DNA of 64,000 nt from Unio delphinus (taxonomy: Eukaryota; Mollusca; Bivalvia; Unionida; Unionidae). A program made the position numbers and the translations under genes. Every line of letters starts with the position of its first letter. Position 1 is the stretch's first letter. Location: positions 6,871,501 to 6,935,500 of the forward strand of contig JAQISU010000123.1 in the NCBI GenBank assembly GCA_029339505.1, read 5' to 3'. The notes beneath the pieces were generated by a model. It saw only the letters and a list, made by a program, of their open reading frames with translations, was not told the DNA's origin and ran no database searches. Below, piece by piece: positions 36,152 through 44,358 of the stretch.

Positions 36152-36466
36152 CTATGTCCTCAGGGAAGCAGGAATGCCAGACTCGGTACCGTTCAGGGCA
36201 TTTATAGGACTTTCTCGTCGACCCAAAATCTCTTTACCCGTTTGAAGCAATACATCTTTGCCTGCTCTCAAAAAAGCTTCTTTGGGGTTTTGTTTGTCAA
36301 TGAGGACATTTTGAAGAAAATCTTTGCCGTGAGTCAATGCGGCATCTTTTAAGGTGTGCTAACCTCGTGTCACCATCGGTTTCAAAACAGGGACCACGGA
36401 ACGAAAGGCTGGTTTAAACATATCTCCTAAACCACGTCCTCGTTATCGACCGACTCCTCGGTACAT
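36152..36466 (-). pseudogene. small basic capsid-associated protein, two stops
   Basis: From the ATG at 36466 the frame begins MYRGVGR, meets TAA at 36443-36445, continues RGRGLGDMFKPAFRSVVPVLKP, meets TAG at 36359-36361, and continues DAALTHGKDFLQNVL, QNPKEAFLRAGKDVLL and GKEILGRR. A Gly/Arg start followed by an amphipathic helix and repeated 'GK-x-x-L' phrases fits the small protein found between penton and hexon genes in Polintons. It may be comparable in role to adenovirus internal capsid proteins (inference). No frameshift is seen. Confidence 0.65.
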
Positions 36467-36517
36467 AGGATACATCACTTTTTCAGTTGTTCGAGAATCG
36501 TTTTTGAAAATGGAGTT

Positions 36518-37401
36518 TCACTGTGACTTTCCCTTTGGAATATTTTGTCCCAGTTCTCCTTTTATAGTAATGTTGACACTGTCGAAATACGACTTACTGA
36601 CGGGCAAATAATGAAAATGTACAAATTCGCGGTGAACGTGATAGGTATTTCCACCTTCCTCGTCAGCGGCTGCGGCAGAATCCACTTTGAAAGGAATGAC
36701 ACGCAGTAAGGGTACAAAGGTGTGTCCTACCACGTTGTACTCCACCACATCGGAAAACAAACACATCAAGTTGAGTCCTTGATTCATTTCTAAGGTGAGT
36801 CGAAAATATTTCTCAAAATCCGAGTTATTGGTTATGGATGGTATTTCATTTTTATTGATCACCATCCTTGTGTCTCCACCTAAAATATACAATTCAGGGC
36901 AAAAGGTATTGGCCATAATTTGTTTTTGAAAATTTCATCATTAGGCGACGAGCCACTTTATGGTACTCAAAGGTAACACTTTTTTTTTACTTTCTCCATG
37001 GCTTTACCAAACAAAGTATTGAACCTGGTAGCAAGTGTAGTCATTAAATGTTGACCACTAAAATAATAACCAGCAGGAATGGTGAACACATAGGTGGTCC
37101 CTTTAGTTTGGGGGTCATCTGTTTTCTTTGTGTCACTGCCAGTGATGCCTCGTTCGTCTAAGGCTTTTTGCAATTGCTCGTCATACACTAGTACTTTGAA
37201 AGTGTTTTTATTTTCGACGATGTTTTTGATTTGTGTCGGGTGTATCATTTCCACTAAAGCCACTTCCCAATGAGCATCTTGATCCAAATGAATGGTTTGA
37301 GGTAATTTAGCCGTGTAGAAGCACAACGTGTTGTTAGGAAAGACCTGCATGGAACTGTCACTGGGTAACGTTAAATAAAATTGGTTAATAGTGTAGTTCA
37401 T
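36518..37401 (-). pseudogene. penton-like minor capsid protein (single jelly roll), frameshifted
   Basis: The ATG at 37399-37401 overlaps the previous gene's stop (ATGA). The first part reads QFYLTLPSDSSMQVFPNNTL, DAHWEVALVEMIHPTQIKNI and PAGYYFSGQHLMTTL. The later part, in another frame, reads PELYILGGDT, FLRLTLEMNQ-like residues (as FRLTLEMNQGLN), FSDVVEYNVVGHTFVPLLRV, VHFHYLPVSKSYFDSVNITI. Penton proteins of this family pass from 'WEVALxEI' through 'LRVVPV' to 'xxVxIxI' in one frame. Here the frame changes at a nine-T run near 36979-36987 and again near 36905-36915. The overlap suggests translational coupling or a shared transcript with the membrane-protein gene. Confidence 0.85.
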
Positions 37402-37817
37402 AATTCCAACGTTCTTCTGTCCGAGGAGTCAATCGAGGTTAAAAGAGTGTCTAAAAGAGGATTGTGATTCGAAGGGTGACTGTTAGGAGAATGACTAACG
37501 TTGGACGCAAGACTCCCAATATTGTTACTGTTGTTTCCGCTGTAAGAGTATTTCAGGGAAGGATTGAAAAGAAGATAACAGATGCAACTGCTGAGTAAAA
37601 TGGTCCAAAATTGTTTGTCTTCTTGTTGCAAACTAAGATTAGCAATGGCTGCACCGATGACAAAATACACCACAAAGATTTGACAGAAAAAGACGATTTG
37701 CGTTTTAGGGACACGTTCTCCACACCACACCCACAAGGGTTGCTTTTTTAAATCTTGCAGAGAAGAACTGGGTGAAGGATTAGTCACTGCGGTCGCTGAA
37801 GCTGTATTAAAGGGCAT
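37398..37817 (-). CDS. conserved Polinton membrane protein, two spans
   Basis: The ATG at 37817 is the first in frame after the integrase stop (37823), leaving five bases between the genes. After a Ser-rich start come VPKTQIVFFCQIFVVYFVIG (span 1), NLSLQQEDKQFWTILLSSCI and CYLLFNPSLKYSY (span 2), then an Asn/Ser-rich tail. The 'VPK-x-x-IVFF...DK-x-W-x-ILLSS...PNPSLK' pattern recurs in unnamed Polinton proteins (from memory). The frame is intact at 139 residues. Function is unknown; membrane passage or virion assembly is possible. It overlaps the penton ATG by four bases. Confidence 0.75.
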   Translation of the reverse strand: MPFNTASATAVTNPSPSSSLQDLKKQPLWVWCGERVPKTQIVFFCQIFVVYFVIGAAIANLSLQQEDKQFWTILLSSCICYLLFNPSLKYSYSGNNSNNIGSLASNVSHSPNSHPSNHNPLLDTLLTSIDSSDRRTLEL

Positions 37818-37822
37818 AATGG

Positions 37823-38950
37823 TCACTTCTTTTTATAGTCGATGACTTGCGAAGCGTCAATCCAAGAATCAAAACTAGGAGGATATCCTTTCCAATGTAC
37901 TTTGACTTTTTTGACACGACGTTTTCCTACTTTACGGGTTCTTCGTTCGAGAATGCTTTCAATGTCGTACACGTCGTCTTTTTTTTTGGTGACACGTTGT
38001 AACTCAGGCAAGTAAAACGTTCCTTTTAATACTTCTCCGTTCATTTTTTCCAATTTATAGACAGTAGAATGACGATCACGCACTCGTCCAGTAGCACGAA
38101 ACAATTCGATGGTCCAGTTGGGTAAGTAAACTTTGTCGAAAGTGCGTTTGGTTTTGCTAATGCGAACCTAATCTCCAGGGGTTAACACTCCTCCACCTTT
38201 CTTGGGGACAGCCATCGTCCGGGACATACCAAACAGACGCTCAAAAACAGTCACTTCGTTGTCAGGTGTCACATCTTGTGGGGTACGTCCAATGCTTCTA
38301 TGGTAAGATTGATTGTAGGCTTGAACTAAGTGCGGTAAGACGTCGATGTACTTGAGAGTGTGTTGATGCGTAAAATATTTCCACATGCGTTCTTTCAAGG
38401 TACGTTGAAAACGTTCCACGATGCTGGCTTTGGTTTCAGGATTTTCGGTGGTGAAAAAATTAATGTTACGTTTCTTTAATTCTCGTTGGAAAGCTTGGTT
38501 CAGAAATTCGGTGCCTTTGTCGGTTTGCCATCGAAGAAGGTGATGACCACTTTGTTTCAACACCAGTTGCAAAGCTCGTACTAACTCTCCGCTCGATTTG
38601 GATGTCAATGGTACGACCCAGGCAAATTTAGAAAAGACGTCGATGACACAAAACAAATATTTGTAGCCACGATTGTAGGTGGCTAAATGAGATATATCGG
38701 CTAAATCGGCTTGCCATTGATGCTCGATGCCTTCTACCTGAGTGCGACTTCTGTAAAAATTTCGTCGAATGGGTTTGTGTAAAGTGTACGTAGCTTGTTC
38801 CTGTAACCATCGTTGTACTTCAGGTAAACGGAGTTTTTTCAGATGAGTTTTTACAGCACGATACAATTTCTGAATGCCTCCGTAACCTGCAGGGTGGGCT
38901 GAATCGTAGTAAATGCTGGCTAATACCTTCTCCCTGGTTTTGTTAATAAG
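37823..38950 (-). pseudogene. INT: Polinton integrase (DDE) with chromodomain, one stop
   Basis: Retroviral-type integrase that inserts the element with 6-bp duplication. The frame opens at 38950 without an ATG (first Met is deep inside), so the start has decayed. It reads SAHPAGYGGIQKLYRAVKTH, EHQWQADLADISHL with catalytic Asp 1, YKYLFCVIDVFSKFAW, WQTDKGTEFLNQAF with Asp 2, NPETKASIVERFQRTLKER with catalytic Glu, and YNQSYHRSIGRTP. A TAG at 38168-38170 follows LTPGD. The same frame continues VRISK and LPNW and ends in a chromodomain (DVYDIESILERR, KVHWKGYPPSFDSWIDA). All three catalytic acids are present. About 375 codons fits the family. Confidence 0.92.
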
Positions 38951-39634
38951 TCACCCACTCTTCGATGATACTGCTTTGGGTGGGGCGAAATGGGGGTTGT
39001 TTGGAAACGGTTTTACGTGTCCGATGTGCCACAGGAGTCGACGTCGAGGGCACTGGTGGTGGTGGCAGTGGTGGAGGTGGTAATGGGATAGCTTTGGTCT
39101 TCTTTTCTTTTCTCACTTCTGGTTTCCTTTCTTTCTTTTTCAAATCTGTCGAAGGAGGAGTGGCCATCATCTTTTTAACGCAAGTTTTGAGTTCTTCTCG
39201 TTGGGGAGTGGGGGAAGGGGTCAACAAGGAAACTGCAATCTTACTCGGAATGGGAGTAGCGGTGGGTGTTTGAAAGATATCATGGGGTTCTTTTTCCTTG
39301 GGTAACGGTGGGGTGACGTCTGTCTTGGCCACTGTAGATTGTGAGAGCGACGGACTATTCATCAGAGCCTTCAAATCGGTCAGAGTGGGTAGAGCTGTTT
39401 GTTCCACAGCTTTTCGATGAAAGAGTTGCAGTCGTTTCAAGAGTTGACCTACTTTTGCGATTTTTCGGTTCCGGACAAATCGTGGCGATGCATCAATGAT
39501 TGCAATTCGTGTTGTAATTGGGACATCTCGGTCGAATCAGGATTGGGTGGTAAATGGGGGGTACGTTGTTCTTGCCAACGATGGTATTACATCCATCGTT
39601 TGTAAGGGACTAAAGTCAGTTTTCGTCCTACCAT
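38943..39634 (-). pseudogene. proline-rich, partly coiled-coil Polinton protein, broken
   Basis: From the ATG at 39634 the frame begins MVGRKLTLVPYKRWM, meets TAA at 39587-39589, then continues STEMSQLQHELQSLMHRHDL, a leucine-patterned helix. The frame changes near 39450, after which it reads LKRLQLFHRKAVEQTALP, a long disordered Pro/Lys/Thr region with a run PLPPPPLPPPPVPS, and ends SSIIEEWVTY. It overlaps the opening of the integrase frame by eight bases. Many Polintons have a short protein starting with 'xLVPYExY' and a helical start here; function unknown. Confidence 0.55.
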
Positions 39635-39698
39635 GGGCTTCCAAAGGTTACGTCTGAGATCGTGGTGCTCCATGGGTCCCTTTTATCTTCTGGAAGGA

Positions 39699-40090
39699 TC
39701 AACTTTGGAATATCCCTCTTGCCATCCCTTGTATCAAACCTGGCAACATATTTAGGATGCCGGTTTTCGCTAATCCTCTCAACACAAGAAGAAGAAAGGG
39801 TAAAAATCTTCCGCGTTGCACCAACATCTTTTTCTTTTGACAGACGGGTATTTTCTTTTGGACAATTTGACGAAGAACGTGTCGATGTTTGGATAAGCAT
39901 TTTTTCTGGTGTGGAGACAAAGGTATCGTGCCTTTCAAGACATTCAAACAACATTTGCACACGGTATCTTTGGAGGCCGTTTTAATGATTTGTTTTCGCA
40001 TGGGTGGAGAGGCTTTGGACAGGACGGACAACACGTCTCCATGTTTGTCTAAACGAGGAGGTAGTCCTTTCCTCTTCTTTCCTTTCTAGG
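39699..40090 (-). CDS. small conserved Polinton protein with KHRHVLRQ motif
   Basis: The reading frame KASPPMRKQIIKTASKDTVC, CCLNVLKGTIPLSPHQKKCL, SKHRHVLRQIVQKKIPVCQK, KKMLVQRGRFLPFLL ending GIFQS matches a small protein common in Polintons: a helical start, 'LNVLxGxxPL', 'KxVLRxLxxK', then 'KKKxLVQ(K/R)GGFLP' and a hydrophobic tail. The first in-frame Met is internal (PPM). Upstream the frame is fused to duplicated sequence GLPPRLDKHGD and closed by TAG near 40088, so the original start was replaced. Core frame intact. A second protein of this kind is at 41264-41626. Confidence 0.6.
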
Positions 40091-40460
40091 GTGAATAAGA
40101 ATGTTTTCTGCGAGGTGACATCTATGCTTGTTCGTTCCACAATACCACTGATGTCAATGACTTGGAACACACACCCTTTTATCTTTTTTGTTGTGCCATC
40201 ACTTGATTTATAACTGGCAGCAGTTGTTTTAAAATAAAAAATTCCTCCGCGTTGCACCAACATCTTTTTCTTTTGACGGACGGGTATTTTCTTTTGAGCC
40301 ATTTGACGAAGAACGTGTCGATGTTTGGCTAAACGAGGAGGTAGTCCTTTACTTTTCTTTCCATTGTGGGGTGAATATGAATTGTTCTGCGAAGTAACAT
40401 CTTTGCTTGTTCGTTTCACAATACCACTAACGTCAAAGACTTGGTACACACCCTCTTTTA
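39816..40460 (-). repeat. tandem duplication of part of the KHRHVLRQ gene
   Basis: The segment encoding KHRHVLRQ...KKKMLVQRG occurs at about 39816-39893 and again at about 40251-40328. A neighbouring segment encoding SGIVxRTSxDVTSQ occurs at about 40049-40180 and 40331-40460. The copies differ at several positions, so the event is old. The duplicated block stays open as one minus-strand frame (39982-40449) that reads FDVSGIVKRTSKDVTSQNNS, then GLPPRLAKHRHVLRQMAQKK. It may be a chimeric gene or just an unbroken relic. Confidence 0.7.
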
Positions 40461-40476
40461 TCTAATTTTTTGGGAA

Positions 40477-40701
40477 CTAGCGCTTCGTCAAAAAGGTAAT
40501 GATGTGTTTCCCAAAATTACCAAAGTAACCTCCTTTTTGGTGACTCTTCTTTTTCTTTAAACGACTGCGTCTTTTGAGGGGATGACGTCGATGTTTGGTT
40601 TTTAAGCGTTTTGTAGGATAACGAGATTGCTTTTTTCCTTTTCCTTTTTGAACAGCAGAACACCGAGGGTTGTGCTGTGCACGTTTTTGAGGAGACATCA
40701 T
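40477..40701 (-). CDS. short, very basic core-like protein
   Basis: A 74-residue intact frame starting MMSPQKRAQHNPRC with clusters KGKGKKQSRYPTKRLKTKHR and HPLKRRSRLKKKKSHQKGG, and ending YFGNFGKHIITFLTKR. About two in five residues are Lys, Arg or His. The charge suggests a DNA-condensing virion protein, like the small core proteins of adenoviruses (inference from composition). A TATA box lies 56 bases upstream (40757-40765), and that TATA contains the stop codon of the next gene. Confidence 0.6.
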   Translation of the reverse strand: MMSPQKRAQHNPRCSAVQKGKGKKQSRYPTKRLKTKHRRHPLKRRSRLKKKKSHQKGGYFGNFGKHIITFLTKR

Positions 40702-40756
40702 TGGGTGTTCAGCAGTAGCACAGAAAATACTGATTCACGTTGTTGTCCTCAAGTCA

Positions 40757-40765
40757 TTTTTTATA
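40757..40765 (-). promoter_or_regulatory. TATA box overlapping an upstream stop codon
   Basis: TATAAAAAA on the minus strand. The TAA inside it ends the gene at 40761. The distance to the next ATG (40701) is 56 bases, the spacing used by other promoters in the element. Confidence 0.65.
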
Positions 40766-41263
40766 CTGGAATGCAACGCCACTGATTATCTTTCCCTCGT
40801 ATTAACTTTATGATAGGTAACACACGTCGTGAAGGGATTGGCAATGGACTAAATCGGGACCGTTCTTGTTTGGACTCATCCAGTAAACTCTTTAACACGC
40901 CAGATCTTTTATGGCCTTTGACTTTGGGGGCAGGTACTTTGTTAGCTGCTGCTAGTGCCGCTAATGAAGAAGAGGGTGCCAGCGGTGGAGGAGACGTTTT
41001 GGGAGACGCAGATTTCCAATGTTTCATCAAATTAGGAAGAACGCGTGTTAAATTGGCTTTGGCTGGCATCACCCGAACGGAGAAGTGGAAGCACCTGAGG
41101 CTACTGAAAACGCGGCCACTTGTGCTGCAGGTCGTGGCTTACGAAGGTAAGGTTGAGTCCTGGCCGAACTGCCTCTTTTGCGGGAGACAGCTCTTTTCTG
41201 TGGACTTTTTTTCTGTGTTTTGGTCTTGGCACCATTGTTCTTTTTCTTAGGGGTTCGTTTGGC
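40761..41263 (-). pseudogene. basic core-like protein, frameshifted
   Basis: The first part, directly after the stop of the gene at 41264, reads AKRTPKKKNNGAKTKTQ, SPQKRAVSRKRGSSARTQP, a Lys/Arg/Ser-rich tail-like domain. A TGA ends that frame near 41078. The neighbouring frame then reads AKANLTRVLPNLMKHWKSA, an Ala/Pro-rich linker SSSLAALAAANKVPAPK, RSGVLKSLLDESKQERSR and ends NQWRCIPV at the TAA within a TATA box. The two parts probably formed one gene of about 165 codons; the ATG is lost. Composition suggests a DNA-binding virion core protein. Confidence 0.5.
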
Positions 41264-41626
41264 TTAATTCTTAGGATGATCCTTTGGAGTATTGGGATCC
41301 CATTTTAAAAGGGAACGAATGATGACACCTCCTAGAGAACCGCTGCCTCGAGGTTTCAAAATGATTTGCTTTTTGGTTTGAGTATCGATGCGAGGATCAG
41401 CCAGTTGCGTCAAGGCTACTTTGTTTCTGTCAAAAAAGCGTTTGGTTTGATGTGGAATGTGAATGATGCCTTGCAGTATTTGACGTGATGTCACCGTAAA
41501 CCATCGTAAGACTTCTGTGAGAATGGCTTCTAAGACGTGAGCACGTATTTGTGGACTTTTTTCGCGACTGATACCGTAGAAGGCCCGAATCAATTTGATG
41601 GGAAGATGAGACTGAAGTGACGTCAT
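41264..41626 (-). CDS. small conserved Polinton protein, second member
   Basis: The frame is intact from the ATG at 41626 (120 residues). It starts MTSLQSHLPIKLIRAFYGI, continues with helical AHVLEAILTEVLRWFTV and FFDRNKVALTQLADPRIDTQ, and ends KKQIILKPRGSGSLGGVIIR. The order 'helix, LTQLAD-x-R, TKKQI, Gly-rich, hydrophobic' mirrors the KHRHVLRQ protein at 39699, so the two may be old paralogues. A TATA box (41669-41677) lies 43 bases upstream. Function unknown. Confidence 0.6.
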   Translation of the reverse strand: MTSLQSHLPIKLIRAFYGISREKSPQIRAHVLEAILTEVLRWFTVTSRQILQGIIHIPHQTKRFFDRNKVALTQLADPRIDTQTKKQIILKPRGSGSLGGVIIRSLLKWDPNTPKDHPKN

Positions 41627-41668
41627 GTTGACAATGTATGAGACAAGGTCAAAATGACCGAGGTTTAT

Positions 41669-41677
41669 TTTTATATA
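41669..41677 (-). promoter_or_regulatory. TATA box of the 41264-41626 gene
   Basis: TATATAAAA on the minus strand, 43 bases before the ATG at 41626. Confidence 0.65.
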
Positions 41678-41699
41678 GATTTTTTAGTTGTTCATATTG

Positions 41700-42414
41700 C
41701 TATGTCGACGACGAGGACGTGTACACGACAGGTCCTCTGTCTAAACACCAGTCGTGAAACAAATCAGTACGAAATCGCAAATAATCGGGAGTGGTGGGTT
41801 TTAAATCCACGAGTAAATAGGTGTGTGGCATCATCGTACGCATGAGTCAGCCAAGGTGTTCCTAACTGTTTGGCTAAGACTTGCACTTGCGATTTATCTC
41901 GAGGACTTTTAAACAAGACCAAGTAATGAGCATTGAGACTAATGGTACGATGGGCTTTACTTAGTTGAAATAAATTTTGTGTAATGTAAATGACACTGGC
42001 ATTACGATGATGCCATTTACGCGTAAACCACAGTTTAATTTCTTCTTCTTCTTCTCCTAACATGTCCAAAATGACCAAATGAGTTTGACTAGAGTCAGAT
42101 ACGATCCCATCGTCTTCGCTAGGAATGCCTTCCACAAACACAATGGAATCACCTTGACTTTCTTGCAAGAGGCTGTATGCCGATTGCCACTCTTTATAAC
42201 ACCACACGATGCGTTGAGGTGAACGATCGATCAAATGATGTTTATGTTCGATCAAACGTTTGACAAATTCGGTTTTGCCTGAACCGCTCGGTCCAGCAAT
42301 TAACATGTTAAAACGATGACGAAGATACAAGGCCTCCAAACTAGCATGATCTAAGTGTTCGTCAATGACTTTGAATATGGAGGAGGAAGGAGAAGAAATA
42401 GTAGAATTAGCCAT
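41700..42414 (-). pseudogene. ATP: genome-packaging ATPase (A32/FtsK-HerA type), 3' frameshift
   Basis: Packaging motor of the virion. From the ATG at 42414: NMLIAGPSGSGKTEFVKRLI contains Walker A, QRIVWCYKEWQSAY follows, HLVILDMLGEEEEE is Walker B (the usual acidic second residue is Met-Leu here, LDML), and VIYITQNLFQLSKAHRTISL is the sensor-like motif. The frame then closes at 41764. A one-base change near 41780 would open the neighbouring frame, which reads RTDLFHDWCLDRGPVVY and ends at 41700-41702. That resembles the normal 'RLRTxxF...VVY' end of the family, so about 25 C-terminal residues are out of frame. The core is intact. A TATA box lies at 42465-42472. Confidence 0.9.
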
Positions 42415-42464
42415 AGTATTGTAGGGTATGACAATATTGACACAAAAACAGACAAGACAAGAGG

Positions 42465-42472
42465 TTTTTATA
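42465..42472 (-). promoter_or_regulatory. TATA box of the ATPase gene
   Basis: TATAAAAA on the minus strand, 51 bases before the ATPase ATG. Confidence 0.7.
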
Positions 42473-42505
42473 CTTTTTTCAAGACACGTTTATTTCAATG
42501 CATGT

Positions 42506-43265
42506 TTAAATTGGAACAACACGAAAGACAGAAATACATAAAAGCCAAATGGATAAGTACAGGAATAAAATACATATGGAAACGATCAAAGTGGCATATA
42601 AAAAAATCTCTGTACAACATTGTTTGGGTAGCCAAGGTGTCCTTGAGGTAGTGTGTAATGTTCTTATAGTCTCTTCATAGGGTACAGTCACATAGGTGTC
42701 CTCTCGGAAGGGTCTTTGTAGGGGAATGTCCATGACAGTCCTATCTTGAACAGGGTGATTGTCATGGGTGACAGATTAATTTTCTTCTTCTGGCACTGTC
42801 ACTAACACAGGTTTAAAAGTGACTTTTTCACTCGACGATGGATTTTACGAACACAATGCTTTAGCATAATGGGATGTTTCTTTTGTCCAAGCCTCAAAGT
42901 CCAAACTTTTCCAGTCACGTACATCTGTCCAATGAGGGTGTAAATCACAAGCTACACACACATCTTCGTACACCACTTCCGTTCGTAAAAGTTGACGAAT
43001 CTTTTTTTCCTGTAGAGGTTGAGACGTATCCAAATGAAAGCGTAAGGCTTTTAACAGAATGAGTTTCTCGTGGACATTTAAAAGAGTCACCATACTGTCT
43101 TTTTTGTAGGTAGTGTTCGCAAAGTGTCCACAAGGAATCGACAGGTAAACGAAATCCTAGAAAGCAAGTCACTAAAACACACACTACACGTCGACCCCAA
43201 TTAATGAGACACAGTTCTTGTAATGTGTTCGTAATCCTTCACCGTGTGAATATTCTCATTGATAT
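42506..43265 (-). pseudogene. C-terminally membrane-anchored orphan protein, broken
   Basis: One minus-strand frame runs from about 43093 to 42506 with two in-frame TAA codons (42845-42847 and about 42776). It reads LLNVHEKLILLKALRFHLD, LRTEVVYEDVCVACDLHPHW, EKVTFKPVLVTVPEEEN, PWLPKQCCTEIFLYATLIVS and a hydrophobic end ICILFLYLSIWLLCISVF. Further upstream, in another frame, NTLQELCLINWGRRVVCVLV continues it toward a TATA box at 43320-43328, with a TGA near 43246. The NWGR stretch faintly recalls the BH1 motif of Bcl-2 proteins. Spacing and the lack of BH2/BH3 argue against that reading. A single-pass tail anchor is the firm part. Confidence 0.4.
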
Positions 43266-43374
43266 CCTTCCACGGAATCTGTTTTATCACAAGTGATAAA
43301 GGTTGTGGCATGGTAGTTCTATTTTATACTTTTTAATGTCGAAAACCATAAGTGTATATTCTGCACAGAATTAT

Positions 43375-43680
43375 TTAAAATCTTCTCCAAAAGCGAAAGT
43401 GATTAATATAACGTGTAATTTCGGACCACTGCCATTCAGGGTAACGGTGAAGAATGATCAAAAAATCTTCAGATGTAAACGAACTAGATTCGACTCTGTG
43501 GAAGGTAGACTTGATCCAGAGAAATCTGACACGTTGGTTAATTTTTGTCACTTTCCGCTTGTGAATTTCACGACACAAAAGTTCTACAGTCACCCATTGA
43601 GATTTTTCTTTAGCAAGTCCCTGCCAAACCTCCTTGTAGATCTTCTCTTTCAATTCGTGTGGTAATCCTTGAATATTATC
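43375..43680 (-). CDS. orphan protein next to the BIR gene
   Basis: An open frame of about 100 codons without an ATG near its start. It reads DNIQGLPHELKEKIYKEVWQ, SQWVTVELLCREIHKRKVTK, ESSSFTSEDFLIILHRYPEW and ends YINHFRFWRRF. A TATATAAG box at 43693-43700 lies just upstream, so the start codon was probably lost by point change. LP-x-EL-x-x-KI recalls the opening of an F-box, but nothing else supports that. Basic and aromatic-rich; function unknown. Confidence 0.4.
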   Translation of the reverse strand, partial: DNIQGLPHELKEKIYKEVWQGLAKEKSQWVTVELLCREIHKRKVTKINQRVRFLWIKSTFHRVESSSFTSEDFLIILHRYPEWQWSEITRYINHFRFWRRF

Positions 43681-43692
43681 TTTTAGAGAGGG

Positions 43693-43700
43693 CTTATATA
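43693..43700 (-). promoter_or_regulatory. TATA box of the 43375 gene
   Basis: TATATAAG on the minus strand, just upstream of the opening of the orphan frame. Confidence 0.55.
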
Positions 43701-43764
43701 CTGGACTAGGTTTGTCTCCAAACCAAATTGGTTTGTTAAACGATATGGTACAGTATTGTCACTT

Positions 43765-44358
43765 TCAATCACTAGGTCCCACTAAAGGTAGGTATTGACA
43801 ATTCGGAGACCATCGAGCATGTTCCAGGTAAGCGGAATCTTTCTGTTTCCACTCGTGAATTGACACACCACTACTGAAACACTTGACTTTATCCATTTCG
43901 CCCAAGTAGAAAAATCCGGCCCTGGCTAATTTTTCAGGAGTTGGTCCAGGCAGATATTTTGGCCATTTATCTTTGAAGGTTTGGAATCGACTTTTAAAGT
44001 GACAGTATTCAGGCAAGCTCGTAGGGAACGAATATTCGACTCTCCTCACTTCAGTTCGATGCAGGTATGGTGAAATTCCTAGGAGTCCACGATAACATGT
44101 GGCACCGCTTTCGCATCCCTCATGTTTAACACGCACAGCATCACTTTCCATGGTAGATATAGGGGTAATAGTCATAGCAAAGTTCCCACAATGTCCTGCT
44201 GAATCGCTAAAGTCACAGCGTCTGGCATTACTCCAATCGCAAGGTTTAACATCGCACTCCACTTGAGAATCCCCAAATTTGAATGATGCCTGTTTAAATG
44301 GATTGATCTTGTGTCGCTTGGTCGTTGTAGTTACAAATGAACTGCTGGTTTTTGACAA
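43765..44358 (-). CDS. BIR-domain (IAP-like) protein carried by the Polinton
   Basis: The frame is unbroken for about 197 codons. The C-terminal third is a BIR: RFQTFKDKWPKYLPGPTPEK, LARAGFFYLGEMDKVKCFSS and EWKQKDSAYLEHARWSPNCQ. These match R-x-x-TF-x-x-W, L-x-x-AGFFY-x-G-x-x-D-x-V-x-CF-x-C, W-x-x-x-D and EHARW-x-P-x-C. Zinc ligands Cys, His and Cys are present, but the second Cys is Ser (AGT, 43870-43872), a one-base change from TGT. The first two thirds are Cys-rich (CDVKPCDWSNARRCDFSDS) and not recognised. No RING follows. No ATG starts the frame; a TATA box at 44365-44372 suggests a start near 44320-44340 that has decayed, or the Met at 44175. BIR proteins block caspases, so an anti-apoptotic role during element replication is likely (inference). 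Confidence 0.8.
   Translation of the reverse strand: MSKTSSSFVTTTTKRHKINPFKQASFKFGDSQVECDVKPCDWSNARRCDFSDSAGHCGNFAMTITPISTMESDAVRVKHEGCESGATCYRGLLGISPYLHRTEVRRVEYSFPTSLPEYCHFKSRFQTFKDKWPKYLPGPTPEKLARAGFFYLGEMDKVKCFSSGVSIHEWKQKDSAYLEHARWSPNCQYLPLVGPSD

Noticed and set aside
37829..37837. TATA box for the two-span membrane protein within the last integrase codons
   Set aside because: It is only 12 bases before that ATG, unlike the 43-57 bases of the other promoters; probably a coding coincidence (Asp-Tyr-Lys-Lys-Lys).
39662..41250. Plus-strand frames over the core-protein genes
   Set aside because: Complement of Lys/Arg-rich minus-strand genes; the minus frames have promoters, motifs and neighbours.
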